Notes: a model not told the origin generated them from the sequence alone. A DNA stretch of 56,859 nucleotides from Flavobacteriaceae bacterium UBA3179 (GCA_002364245.1 DEXR01000052.1:37184-94042); one strand, 5' to 3'; numbered from the stretch's first letter, positions 7,077 through 15,923 are shown. Made by a program: numbers and translations.

Positions 7077-9670
7077 GGTGCTTTGTTCTCTTCTACTTTT
7101 TTGGTGTTGATGATACTTTCTATTTCCTTAAACTGCTCGGTAAGTAATGGGTGTTTTAGTATTGCTTTTACATAATTAATACTGCTTTTACTTAAATGAG
7201 GGGATAAGGTTGGCTCGTAAAACTCCCATGGTTCAAAAAAAGTTTTGTTTGGTTTTTCAGTTAGGGATAGGATGAGGTTGTTCTCTTTGGTAAGAAATGC
7301 TTTAAAATTCTCCTCTATTTTTCCTGAAAGGATGGTTCCTTTAAAATGATTTTCAATATCAGCAAAAGTGATTTTGTGTGGCATCATAATCTTGAAGTAC
7401 CTAATATCTCCATCGCTTGTTTTTTCTAGACTCGTTACGTAATCGCTTAAATACCCTGGAATTTTATCTAAGTTAAGGCCTGTTTCCAAATCGGCAACAA
7501 TATTATCCGTTTCATTTTCATTGATGGCAATATGCTCAATACTATATTGTTTTTTGAACTTTTTAATTAAATGATCTACATATAAGCCTTTACTGTTTAT
7601 AATTTCTATGTAGGCAATCTGCTTATCGCCCAATACTTTTTTGTCTCTAGCAAGGTAATTATGAACATCTAAGCACCCTAGCAAGCCACTATTGTCTATA
7701 GCTCCGGCATCTATAAAGTGACCGTATCCAGGAATTTTAGCTGCAGGACTAAATACCGGAAACCGATTTGTTGTTGATACAGCTTGAAAATAAGGGATCG
7801 TTTCATTGTTGGTTAGATCGGCTAAGTTTACTGCAAAAGGAAAAATTTCGTCAAAATTATTTTGCTTAACAGACCAAAGGATCCCGCGACTACCTTGTGT
7901 TCCGGCGGTATTCATAATCAATGAAGGGAAATAGCCTTTTTTAGTAAAAGCTTCTTTCCAATAGTCACGAAAAGAAACTTTAGAGAGTTTATTGCTAGCA
8001 GTGTCTTGAATTTCATTTTGATATTTTCGCATAGCGTAATAGGGTCGATCCCGAATGCCAATATGCTGGCTAAAAGGCCAAAATTTTCGATAGGAATCGA
8101 TCCCGAAGGTAAGCGTAAGGTCGAGCGAAGTATAATTTTGTGCGGCAAGATGGTCTATTTTCTTCTGAATTTCATTAAAATCGTGTCCGTTTTCTCTATG
8201 CAATCCAGTATATAAAGCTAAGCCCAAAGAACCCCCCGAAGCACCTGAAAGCGCAATGGTTTGGTCTAACAGTTTGCCACCTGTATTCTTTTGAAGCATA
8301 TTGACCACATTGAGCGTCCAGACGTTGGCCTTAAGTCCGCCACCATGAGAGGCGATAAAAAATAGGGTGTTGTCATTTTTAACTCTTAAACTGTCGATGA
8401 AAGTAGCTTCGGTAATTTCAGTTTTTGAATTCTTTACTCTGTCTAGCTGGTGTGTTTTCACCTCTATAGGTGCAAAAAAAGTGATAATAAAAAGGCCAAC
8501 TAAAATACCTAAAACAATAAATATAGCTTTATAAATTCGTGTTCCGAAGAGGTTAAGCTTCTTGGTCACAAAAAAGTATTTCCCTAAACTCGCTGCAATA
8601 AAGTAATAGAAGTAGAAAAAAGCGAGTAAAATTGGTATTCCATTAAGTAAATTCCACCCCTTTATACTCGCAATGGTAGAAGCGACTATAATGATAACTG
8701 CGATTAAAAAATTGAAATTATAAAGAAGTAGATAATTTTCAGAGCGTTCCATAAAGCGCATCCTACCGATTATGAACTTAAAAAGTTGTAAACTTTTTTT
8801 ACCATCCATTGCCTTATGGATATGGCTTAGTTTGGTTCGTAACAACCTGAAAAGGACATAATTAAAAATTAATGCATAGCTTGTTATAAGGAGTAGCACA
8901 AAACCACCGGGGCTAAAATTTCCTACCGTTAACGTGAGTATCAATAATAAAAAGCAAATAAAAGCTAATAAAATGTACCAAACCCCTAGTTTTCTATATA
9001 GCTTATTGATTTTAGCTAGACTATCCTGTTTTTTTTCTTCGAAAATAACTTTCTCTTTCTCATCTAGCTTGTTCGTTAGGTTACTGAACTTTTCTCTATA
9101 AAAAATGTACAGAACCAATGGAAGAATAAGCAGTGAGTATAGCACTATTTTAATGGTAGCTATCGGGAAATTTTCAAAAATAAGGTTGGGTGTAAAGCTG
9201 CTGATTATAAAATGAATCCATACACCGTGAATTAAAATACCAATAAAATATCTTAAGTAATTGGCCCAATTATCTGGTTTGTAACTAGATTCTGGGTTAG
9301 TGGTAAAAATAAAAATGGGAAAATTTTTAAAAGGCCAAAACCGTATAGGGTTGGTTTTGTGCCAATTAGTATAATCTCTTGAGTCGTTTAAATCGGCTGC
9401 GTAATAGGTATAAATAGGGTAGTGGGACAATACCAATGCCAATGCATTGATTATAAAAAAGCAAAGTAACAAAGAAAACTTATTGGATTCCATCATATCT
9501 ACCAACATGGTAAATGCCTGGTCCATTTGTGTCAGCAGCAATAAGATTATTGCAATAACGATTAAACTTAAAAACGAAGATTTAAAAAAGTTTTTAAACG
9601 ATCGAATAAAATGATTGATACCGTTTACAAAACGGACAAACATAGATGGCTTTTGTTTTTCTACGTCCAT
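7061..9670 (-). CDS. Polytopic membrane protein with patatin-like phospholipase domain
   Basis: An 869-residue protein. Roughly residues 30-410 contain about eight hydrophobic segments and a charged coiled stretch near residue 200-215 (KLDEKEKVIFEEKK). The C-terminal half is a patatin domain. The glycine-rich oxyanion motif SHGGGLKA is near residue 440, the nucleophile elbow GASGGS (Ser in GxSxG form) near residue 475, and the catalytic Asp motif DAGA near residue 653. The Ser-Asp dyad therefore looks intact. Patatins hydrolyse lipid acyl esters; this one is presumably fixed to the inner membrane, with the side of the catalytic domain not decided here. It is transcribed toward pxpC, overlapping it by 16 nt. 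The exact substrate is unknown. Confidence 0.85.
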   Translation of the reverse strand: MDVEKQKPSMFVRFVNGINHFIRSFKNFFKSSFLSLIVIAIILLLLTQMDQAFTMLVDMMESNKFSLLLCFFIINALALVLSHYPIYTYYAADLNDSRDYTNWHKTNPIRFWPFKNFPIFIFTTNPESSYKPDNWANYLRYFIGILIHGVWIHFIISSFTPNLIFENFPIATIKIVLYSLLILPLVLYIFYREKFSNLTNKLDEKEKVIFEEKKQDSLAKINKLYRKLGVWYILLAFICFLLLILTLTVGNFSPGGFVLLLITSYALIFNYVLFRLLRTKLSHIHKAMDGKKSLQLFKFIIGRMRFMERSENYLLLYNFNFLIAVIIIVASTIASIKGWNLLNGIPILLAFFYFYYFIAASLGKYFFVTKKLNLFGTRIYKAIFIVLGILVGLFIITFFAPIEVKTHQLDRVKNSKTEITEATFIDSLRVKNDNTLFFIASHGGGLKANVWTLNVVNMLQKNTGGKLLDQTIALSGASGGSLGLALYTGLHRENGHDFNEIQKKIDHLAAQNYTSLDLTLTFGIDSYRKFWPFSQHIGIRDRPYYAMRKYQNEIQDTASNKLSKVSFRDYWKEAFTKKGYFPSLIMNTAGTQGSRGILWSVKQNNFDEIFPFAVNLADLTNNETIPYFQAVSTTNRFPVFSPAAKIPGYGHFIDAGAIDNSGLLGCLDVHNYLARDKKVLGDKQIAYIEIINSKGLYVDHLIKKFKKQYSIEHIAINENETDNIVADLETGLNLDKIPGYLSDYVTSLEKTSDGDIRYFKIMMPHKITFADIENHFKGTILSGKIEENFKAFLTKENNLILSLTEKPNKTFFEPWEFYEPTLSPHLSKSSINYVKAILKHPLLTEQFKEIESIINTKKVEENKAPQLSL

Positions 9671-9784
9671 AAAAAAATATTTATTGACTATTTAAAGGTA
9701 TACAATAATTCCCTTTCAAAAACGACAAGTAAATTTTTACATAAATAAATGTTTTGATTTTGACTTTTGAAGAGGGGAGAAGGC

Positions 9785-10312
9785 CTAATTTTTAGAAGCC
9801 ATTTTTTCAACTAAAACAATACCAAAATTAAGCACTTCCAGCACCTTTTTTTTAGGGTGACTTTCTGAAATATTTTTGATTAACTTTTGAAATTCAATTT
9901 CAAAATTTTCTTGTTTTTCATAGGTAAAAAGAAGATTCCAAAAAATAATTTTGTATTTTGGTATAGATAGAACCTTAGGTACTTTAATAATATGTATTAA
10001 ATCGGTTTTAGATGTGTCTAAAAATTTAATAAAAATATACTTAATTAACTTGTTGTCAGTACTTTTTATTAACTTATCTAAAGTTTTAGTATCAGTTAAT
10101 ATTTCTTTTAATTTTTGAGTAAATTTATCTGAATTCAGTAAGTATTTTACCTGTTTTTGATCATAAATTGACGAATTTCGAAATATTTTGAAGTCGATTT
10201 TATCTTGTAAAAAGCTGAGAAAAAACGTTTCATCTTCTTCTCTTCTTTCTGATAATTCTACAGTACTCTGCAGTTGGTTTTTTGTAATAATATTTGTGTT
10301 TAAATCTTCCAT
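9785..10312 (-). CDS. Unknown protein, third gene of the tube-protein cassette
   Basis: I do not recognise this 175-residue protein. It is rich in Lys, Ile, Leu and Asn, without signal peptide or membrane segments, and looks mostly helical (for example KQVKYLLNSDKFTQKLKEIL). The ATG at 10312 is preferred over an in-frame TTG three codons earlier. It starts 15 nt after the tube-like gene and is very AT-rich. By position it may assist or cap the tube-like protein, but nothing in the sequence proves it. Confidence 0.7.
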   Translation of the reverse strand: MEDLNTNIITKNQLQSTVELSERREEDETFFLSFLQDKIDFKIFRNSSIYDQKQVKYLLNSDKFTQKLKEILTDTKTLDKLIKSTDNKLIKYIFIKFLDTSKTDLIHIIKVPKVLSIPKYKIIFWNLLFTYEKQENFEIEFQKLIKNISESHPKKKVLEVLNFGIVLVEKMASKN

Positions 10313-10327
10313 TTTTAGCAATTTATT

Positions 10328-10771
10328 TTACACGAGTTTAAAATAATTATAAGCTAATTCCATTGTGTCGATAGCTATATTATTTCCTTCTGTTTTTTGT
10401 TTTTTTAACGTCCATGTTATGGGGTATGCATGTATAATGTTCCATGCTAAAACTGGTTCTTTTTTTCCGTTTTCAAGTTTGATTTTTATATCAGTTGGAT
10501 AAAATTGATATTGATTAATTGCATTTTTACACCAATTAATTACTTTGTAGTTTTCTAAAATCCCTTCTTTTAGGATTAGATTTGGAAACTGTGTTCGTGA
10601 CGGAAAAGAGTGTTTAAATTCAAGATCTGGGTTTTCAAGTAGTTTTTCGGTGTCTATATTAACCGTAAGTCCAGAAACCGATTTAAATTGTGCGCTAATT
10701 TTTTCACTTTCATCGCTTCCGAAGAAATCTACTTTGAGGGTAAATTTGTTCACTGCAGTTGTGTCGTCCAT
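10328..10771 (-). CDS. Contractile-injection/phage tail tube-like protein (gp19 family)
   Basis: The 147-residue product matches the T4 gp19-like tail-tube family found in extracellular contractile injection systems (Afp1/Pvc1 type). The order of landmarks fits: FTLKVDFFG start, FKSVSGL after the first strands, FPNLILKEGIL in the middle, a conserved Trp (INWCKNAI), and the end AWNIIHAYPITWTLKKQ then IDTMELAYNYFKLV. Length equals the family norm of about 145-150. The first 22 nt overlap the upstream 307-residue gene. No sheath, baseplate, spike, LysM, tape-measure or AAA gene is present in the window, so this is an orphan tube homologue. Whether it polymerises is unknown. Confidence 0.85.
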   Translation of the reverse strand: MDDTTAVNKFTLKVDFFGSDESEKISAQFKSVSGLTVNIDTEKLLENPDLEFKHSFPSRTQFPNLILKEGILENYKVINWCKNAINQYQFYPTDIKIKLENGKKEPVLAWNIIHAYPITWTLKKQKTEGNNIAIDTMELAYNYFKLV

Positions 10772-11673
10772 CGTTTGTGAGGTTTTTCAAAGTGAGGAGA
10801 TTCGTTAATGAAAATTTCGGATATGGTACGGATTATATTCCCAAGGGTATCTTTTTCAACTATTAACCTAGTAGGCTCTGCTGCTGGTTGCTTTTTACTA
10901 TTGAATATATATTCTACCGTTCCATTTTTAACCAAGGGCAACTGTTTTGGCTCGGTTGAGTGCAGCAAATTATTGTTTAATGCATTCTTATAATGCCAAA
11001 TGGTTTTACGGTTGGTAAACTGGATTTTAAAAGTTTTTGGCTCTATTGTTGGCTTATTATCTTTGCTAAGCAGGTTTCGATTATTAGCATCGTAACTTGT
11101 AACGTCATCTCCCATTATGTTTAAGGAAATAACACCAAACAGGCTCTCTTTTTCTTTTTCTGACAACGTTTTGTTTATGCCTTCCCAAGTAGTTTCAGTT
11201 ATTTTAAAATTAGAAACTGCGTGTGTAGTCTTTTCTAAATCTATATAACTGAAATTGTTATTTTCTGAAGCAGGCTTTTTATTTGAAAAATAGAAAGGAA
11301 TTTTAGGAATGACATTTACCGTTGAGTAGTTTTCAAATAAAAAATCATTAACGTACAGTAAAAAGGTAAGGTTGAAATCCTTCGGAATAAATACTTTTGG
11401 TGTATAATCTTGTGATCCTTCTACAATTTCTTCGGCCTGAACCAGTAACTTAAAACCAGTTTCGGTTGGTTTAAATATTATCTTGTGGTTGTTTAAATAC
11501 TGGTAGGTTTCTTCAGTAGGAATAAGATCTATAAATTCCCGTACGTCATATTTTGACAGTTGTTTTTCTTTTAAGCTTTCAGAACTATCAAAAGGCATTA
11601 ACCCATCATTTAAAAAGTATTCGTGATAAATATTAACAATGCAAAGAGGTTTGTATGTAATTGAAAAGCTCAA
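10750..11673 (-). CDS. Unknown beta-rich protein, first gene of the tube-protein cassette
   Basis: A 307-residue protein without signal peptide or TM segments. Strand-like alternation and motifs such as IVNIYHEYFLNDG near the N-terminus and FTNRKTIWHYKNAL around residue 225 suggest a beta-rich structural protein. I do not recognise a named domain. The start is TTG at 11673; no ATG occurs before residue 27, and homology-like sequence begins at once. It overlaps the tube-like gene by 22 nt, so the two are translationally linked and probably function together. Confidence 0.75.
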   Translation of the reverse strand: MSFSITYKPLCIVNIYHEYFLNDGLMPFDSSESLKEKQLSKYDVREFIDLIPTEETYQYLNNHKIIFKPTETGFKLLVQAEEIVEGSQDYTPKVFIPKDFNLTFLLYVNDFLFENYSTVNVIPKIPFYFSNKKPASENNNFSYIDLEKTTHAVSNFKITETTWEGINKTLSEKEKESLFGVISLNIMGDDVTSYDANNRNLLSKDNKPTIEPKTFKIQFTNRKTIWHYKNALNNNLLHSTEPKQLPLVKNGTVEYIFNSKKQPAAEPTRLIVEKDTLGNIIRTISEIFINESPHFEKPHKRWTTQLQ

Positions 11674-11790
11674 GGTGTATTGAATTGGTACAATACAAAT
11701 GTAAAATGCAGTTATCTAATTTTCAGTAGGTAAATAGCTTAAATAATATAAGGTTTTTCTGTAAAAAAATCAGGAGGATTCCTTAACAAC

Positions 11791-11831
11791 AAACAGGAAA
11801 AACCCTTTTTTTAAAAGTATTTTTCCTGTTT
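11791..11831. promoter_or_regulatory. Long perfect inverted repeat in a divergent intergenic region
   Basis: AAACAGGAAAAA (11791-11802) and its exact complement (11820-11831) enclose 17 nt, which itself can form a small CTTTT/AAAAG stem. It sits between the divergent 307-residue gene and the 118-residue gene. The T-rich 3' arm could act as a terminator for rightward read-through, or the arms as an operator; the sequence alone does not decide. Confidence 0.55.
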
Positions 11832-11902
11832 TTGAATATTAAGAGCAAAAAGAAAGTGGGAAATTTTATACATTGCTACATTAACTAACCAAAATTATAA
11901 AG

Positions 11903-12259
11903 ATGAGCAAACCAGCAAAATGTATAAGCGTTGACCAAGCAAGGCAACTGCAGGATAATTGGGTAAGCACTAGGGCAATAGAAATAGAACGAGCACAAGG
12001 AAGTGTTGATACCCGCGAGTTTTTTTATACCCTTGATGAATTACAAGAGTATTTAGACTACGTTAAAGACTCATCTAGTAAACAAGGAATTGACAATCCT
12101 GGGATTAGAATCTATTTCGCAGCTCATGATACTAGATCAGACGATAAAGCAACAATTTTTTTAGCCCCTACAGATGGCGATACCATAAACTCAAATAATA
12201 ACTATGATATAGAAGCCTTAAACTCTAGTGGGGGAGGATGGCCACCAAAAAGTTACTAA
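11903..12259 (+). CDS. Small conserved flavobacterial protein of unknown function
   Basis: The 118-residue soluble protein has no signal peptide. It starts MSKPAKCISVDQARQLQ and ends in a Gly/Pro-rich tail (SSGGGWPPKSY) that I recognise as typical of a recurrent flavobacterial hypothetical family. The middle (GIRIYFAAHD, ATIFLAP) looks like a small alpha/beta domain. It precedes the 7-TM gene by 15 nt and is probably co-transcribed with the membrane protein, kinase and regulator that follow. Function unknown; a ligand-binding or signalling role is only a contextual guess. Confidence 0.8.
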   Translation: MSKPAKCISVDQARQLQDNWVSTRAIEIERAQGSVDTREFFYTLDELQEYLDYVKDSSSKQGIDNPGIRIYFAAHDTRSDDKATIFLAPTDGDTINSNNNYDIEALNSSGGGWPPKSY

Positions 12260-12274
12260 ACATTATTTTTTGTT

Positions 12275-12985
12275 TTGAAAGAATATTTATTTCAAATGTT
12301 ACCCATGTTGCTTGTAGAGGCTTTGGCGGCTGTTGCGGGGCTAATTTTAATTAGAAACCAGAAAACAGATAAAGCAACTAAGTACTTTGTCTATTTTCTA
12401 TGTTTTACGGTTTTGCTCGAAATTACGGGTAATTATGCCCCGGTAGCCTATTATTCGGGTTATAAACTATTCTCTTTTGTAGAAGGTACTGTTTTTGAAA
12501 ATAATTATTGGTTGTACAATATTAATTCAATAATAAGCTACGCAATTTATATAAGTTATTTTAAGTGGCATATAGATAACCTCGGCTTACGTAAATTCCT
12601 AAACGTAATATTGGTGTTTTTTATATTGGCTAGTACAATTAATTTACTGTTTTCAGACGTATATTTCGTTGCATTTTCAGCCTTTACAAACGTTGTAGGT
12701 ACCGTGTTAGTGTTACTGGCCATAAGTTTATATTATTATGAATTGTTAAACAGCGATGCCATTTTAAAGTTTGACAAGTCAATTCCATTTTATATTTCTT
12801 TAGGAGCCATTTTGTTACATTTGGTGTTAACCCCAATATTTATTTACAGCCGATATTTCAGTTTAAGTGAAAGTCCAGAATTTGTAGAATTGTACAAAAC
12901 CATACTCCTTTTTACAATCCTATTGGTATATTTACTTTATACTATCGGATTTTTTATATGTCTAAAGAAGAAAGGCTTCTCATAA
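12275..12985 (+). CDS. 7-TM membrane protein associated with a histidine kinase
   Basis: A 236-residue polytopic protein with about seven hydrophobic helices filling most of its length and a short C-terminal tail (CLKKKGFS). The start could be TTG at 12275 (15 nt after the previous stop) or ATG at 12296, which begins just before the first helix. The 3' end overlaps the kinase gene by 28 nt. The kinase has only one TM segment and no sensor domain, so this protein is a good candidate for the signal-receiving partner. No family name recognised. Confidence 0.75.
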   Translation: MKEYLFQMLPMLLVEALAAVAGLILIRNQKTDKATKYFVYFLCFTVLLEITGNYAPVAYYSGYKLFSFVEGTVFENNYWLYNINSIISYAIYISYFKWHIDNLGLRKFLNVILVFFILASTINLLFSDVYFVAFSAFTNVVGTVLVLLAISLYYYELLNSDAILKFDKSIPFYISLGAILLHLVLTPIFIYSRYFSLSESPEFVELYKTILLFTILLVYLLYTIGFFICLKKKGFS

Positions 12986-13734
12986 TATACTTTATAGCAA
13001 TATTGGTGCTTACCGTTGTTGTATTAATAGTATTCTTTATCGCATTTCAACGTCGAAAAAACAAATTGCTGCTACGCCAAGCCGAGCAAAAGCGGCAATT
13101 TGAGAATGAAATTTCAAAATCTAGAATTGAGATACAAGAACAGACCCTTAAAAACATTGCGTGGGAATTGCACGATAACATTGGCCAATTACTTTCTGTG
13201 GCAAATATCCAATTGAATATGATACTGCCAACACTTCCTAAAGAATATCATCATCAATTACTAGAAACCAAATCTGTTGTACAAGAAACCGTTACCGAAG
13301 TACGAAACCTTTCAAAAACCCTAAATAATGATGTTGTATATAAAAATGGATTAGTTGAATCCTTAAAAGTTGAATTAGAGCGATTTAATCGCCTCGACTT
13401 TTTAAATGCAACTTTAGAGATAACTGGTAAAATAAAAGAAATAGATAGAACCAACGAAATTATAATTTTTCGAATCCTTCAAGAGTTTTCTACTAACGTA
13501 TTAAAACATGCCAGAGCAACAGAATTATTTGTACATTTAAATTATACTGACACCTTTCTCCAGATTGAAGCAAAAGATAACGGTATTGGCTTCGACATAT
13601 CAGAGCAAAAAGGAAACTCTGGAATGGAAACTATGAAAAGCAGGGCTGAACTGTTAAAAGCTCAATTTTCGATAGATTCTAAAAAAGAGAAAGGAACAAT
13701 TTTACGCTTAAATTACCCTTATAAAAATGAATAA
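12958..13734 (+). CDS. Sensor histidine kinase (HisKA_3/NarX-DesK type)
   Basis: In this 258-residue kinase, one TM helix (about residues 5-28) leads into a coiled coil. A dimerisation/phosphoacceptor region follows, with the His in WELHDNIGQLLS near residue 65. The ATPase domain has the N-box-like EFSTNVLKHARA, the G1 box DNGIGFD and GNSGMETMKSRAELL. No periplasmic or PAS sensor is present. It overlaps the 7-TM gene by 28 nt and the response regulator by 8 nt, so it is a cognate two-component pair using the 7-TM protein or cytosolic input. Confidence 0.92.
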   Translation: MSKEERLLIIYFIAILVLTVVVLIVFFIAFQRRKNKLLLRQAEQKRQFENEISKSRIEIQEQTLKNIAWELHDNIGQLLSVANIQLNMILPTLPKEYHHQLLETKSVVQETVTEVRNLSKTLNNDVVYKNGLVESLKVELERFNRLDFLNATLEITGKIKEIDRTNEIIIFRILQEFSTNVLKHARATELFVHLNYTDTFLQIEAKDNGIGFDISEQKGNSGMETMKSRAELLKAQFSIDSKKEKGTILRLNYPYKNE

Positions 13735-14377
13735 AGCAACTTCTCACAACATAGTAATAGTAGATGATCATTCCTTGTTTGCTAGTTCATTAGAGAAACT
13801 AGTAAACTCTTTTGAAGGGTTTAATGTACTCTATCATGCCAAGAATGGTAAAGACTTGCAGCAAAAACTAAAACAGTACTCAGAGGTTCCTGAACTTATT
13901 CTATTAGACCTTAATATGCCAGTAATTGATGGCTTTGAGACCATGCAATGGTTACATGAAAACCAAAAAAGCATTAAAGTGTTGGCGCTTACTATGGAAG
14001 ATGATGAAAGAAAAATACTTAAAATGTTGAGTTTGGGTGCCAAAGGCTATTTGTTAAAAGATATTCATCCTGATAAACTAAACGAGGCATTAGTACAAAC
14101 ACTTGAAAAAGGATATTACCATTCAGAAAAAGTAGCTGAATCTCTTTTGCATTCGTTACATTCAAATGATTCTGAAAAGCCCACATTCAAAGAACGGGAG
14201 ATTGATTTTATGAAGTTGGCCTGTAGTGAAATGACGTATAAAGAAATTGCAGATAAAATGAACCTGAGTCCCAAAACAATAGACGGTTATAGGCAAGACC
14301 TATTCAATAAACTGGACGTTAAAAATAGGGTGGGCTTGGTTATTTATGCCCTAAAAAATGATATTTCAAAAATTTAA
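13727..14377 (+). CDS. LuxR/NarL-family response regulator
   Basis: A 216-residue regulator. The REC domain occupies about residues 1-125, with acidic pair DD in IVIVDDHS, phosphoacceptor Asp in LILLDLNMPVIDG, a conserved Thr (LALTMEDD) and Lys (GYLLKD). The C-terminal LuxR-type HTH (residues ~150-212) shows MTYKEIADKMNLSPKTIDGYRQDLFNKLDV. It pairs with the overlapping kinase. Its stop shares a TTAA tetranucleotide with the stop of the convergent pseudouridine synthase gene. Confidence 0.94.
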   Translation: MNKATSHNIVIVDDHSLFASSLEKLVNSFEGFNVLYHAKNGKDLQQKLKQYSEVPELILLDLNMPVIDGFETMQWLHENQKSIKVLALTMEDDERKILKMLSLGAKGYLLKDIHPDKLNEALVQTLEKGYYHSEKVAESLLHSLHSNDSEKPTFKEREIDFMKLACSEMTYKEIADKMNLSPKTIDGYRQDLFNKLDVKNRVGLVIYALKNDISKI

Positions 14378-15075
14378 TTACAAGCTTTCCAAAGAGGGTC
14401 GTTGGGCAGTGGTGCCACAATAGTTAATTTTTCTTTTTGTACGGGATGTACAAATGTAAGCTCTCTGGAATGCAAATGAATGCTTGCGTCTTTGTTGCTT
14501 CGGTCAAAGCCATATTTTAAATCTCCTTTAATAGGACTTCCAATCGCTGAAAGTTGAGAACGTATTTGGTGATGACGTCCAGTTTCCAAATTGATCTCCA
14601 ATAAAAAATAGTTGTCTAACTTCTTTATAACCTTATAATGAAGTATTCCTTTTTTACTATTCGGCACTTCATTTTTATGAGAATACGATTTATTCTGTTT
14701 CGGGTTACGTTTTAAATAATGAACTAATGTATCTGAAGTTTTCGGCGGTTCATTTTTAACCAAAGCCCAATACGTTTTTTCAGTATCCCGTTCGGCAAAA
14801 AGCTTATTTAAGCGCGATAACGCTTTAGATGTCCTAGCAAAAACTACGACTCCGCTTGTGGGTCGATCTAGCCTGTGCACAACACCCAAATAAACTGCGC
14901 CCGGTTTGTTATACTTTTCAGCTATATATTCTTTAACCACTTCAGAAAGTGGTTTATCACCGGTTTTATCACCTTGAACAATATCACCTGCCCGTTTGTT
15001 TACAATAAGCAGGTGATTGTCTTCAAATAAAACTTTTAAGTTATCTTTTGTAGATATGATTTTTTTTGAACTCAG
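14374..15075 (-). CDS. RluA-family pseudouridine synthase (no standard start codon)
   Basis: This gene converts uridine to pseudouridine in RNA. The RluA/RluD signature GVVHRLDRPTSG holds the catalytic Asp, and METGRHHQIRSQL-type sequence appears later (ETGRHHQIRSQL). Conserved N-terminal sequence (NLKVLFEDNHLLIVNK, GDIVQGDKTGDKPLSE) lies upstream of the first GTG at 14940, so the true start is upstream of that. From there to the in-frame stop at 15088-15090 there is no ATG, GTG or TTG. Near-cognate candidates are CTG (15073-15075, used here), ATC (15058-15060), and ATA or ATT codons. It lies 29-44 nt after panB, a likely operon. Function is secure; the start is not. Confidence 0.85.
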   Translation of the reverse strand: MSSKKIISTKDNLKVLFEDNHLLIVNKRAGDIVQGDKTGDKPLSEVVKEYIAEKYNKPGAVYLGVVHRLDRPTSGVVVFARTSKALSRLNKLFAERDTEKTYWALVKNEPPKTSDTLVHYLKRNPKQNKSYSHKNEVPNSKKGILHYKVIKKLDNYFLLEINLETGRHHQIRSQLSAIGSPIKGDLKYGFDRSNKDASIHLHSRELTFVHPVQKEKLTIVAPLPNDPLWKACN

Positions 15076-15104
15076 AGGAATTATTTTTTAAGAGTAAATT
15101 AAAA

Positions 15105-15923
15105 TTAATACTGCTCTTTATCACTAGGGAAATCACCACTTTTCACATCATCGATGTATTTTCTGAAAGCTCCGGTCATTTCAGCATATAGGTCTAGATA
15201 ACGACGTAAAAACCGTGGGTTGAATTCGTGTGTCATCCCCACCATATCGTGTGTGACCAATACTTGTCCATCCACTTCGTTTCCGGCGCCTATCCCTATA
15301 ATTGGGATGGTTAATTCTTTAGCAACTTCAGCGGCTAATTTGGCAGGTACTTTTTCCAGTACAATAGCAAAACAGCCTATTTTCTCTAATAGCTTAGCAT
15401 CTGCCTTTAATTTTTCAGCTTCTTCGTCTTCTTTTGCGCGTACGGTGTACGTTCCAAATTTGTAGATAGATTGTGGTGTTAAACCTAAATGACCCATTAC
15501 TGGAATACCCGCATTTAAAATCCGTTTAACCGATTCTTTTATTTCTTTTCCGCCTTCCAGTTTTACGGCATGACCGCCACTTTCTTTCATTATGCGAATA
15601 GCAGAACGTAAGGCTTCTTTAGGATCACTTTGGTAACTCCCGAAGGGAATATCAACAACAACCAGACTTCGTTCGATAGCTCGCACTACAGAGCTGGCGT
15701 GATAAATCATTTGGTCTAAAGTAATAGGTAGCGTGGTTTCGTGACCGGCCATTACATTAGAAGCAGAGTCGCCCACCAAAATTACGTCAATACCAGAACC
15801 ATCTACAATTTTTGCCATGGTAAAATCGTAGGCAGTAAGCATCGATATTTTTTCACCTTTCTTTTTCATATCCACCAAGGTTTTGGTGGTTATACGCTTA
15901 TATTCTTTTTTTGCGATCGACAT
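15105..15923 (-). CDS. panB: 3-methyl-2-oxobutanoate hydroxymethyltransferase
   Basis: The 272-residue PanB has the normal length. It catalyses the first committed step of pantothenate (CoA) synthesis, from 3-methyl-2-oxobutanoate and methylene-tetrahydrofolate to ketopantoate. Signature segments are [31 protein letters not shown] (read in parts), the Mg-binding Asp in [24 protein letters not shown] and [17 protein letters not shown]. It acts in the cytosol and precedes the pseudouridine synthase gene. Confidence 0.97.
   Translation of the reverse strand: MSIAKKEYKRITTKTLVDMKKKGEKISMLTAYDFTMAKIVDGSGIDVILVGDSASNVMAGHETTLPITLDQMIYHASSVVRAIERSLVVVDIPFGSYQSDPKEALRSAIRIMKESGGHAVKLEGGKEIKESVKRILNAGIPVMGHLGLTPQSIYKFGTYTVRAKEDEEAEKLKADAKLLEKIGCFAIVLEKVPAKLAAEVAKELTIPIIGIGAGNEVDGQVLVTHDMVGMTHEFNPRFLRRYLDLYAEMTGAFRKYIDDVKSGDFPSDKEQY

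Noticed and set aside
9785..11673. Prophage or complete contractile injection system
   Set aside because: Only a single tube-like protein is present; no sheath, baseplate, terminase, capsid or integrase genes occur nearby.
14941..15060. Frameshift or pseudogene reading of the pseudouridine synthase
   Set aside because: The frame is continuous with conserved residues on both sides of 14940; only the start codon is abnormal.
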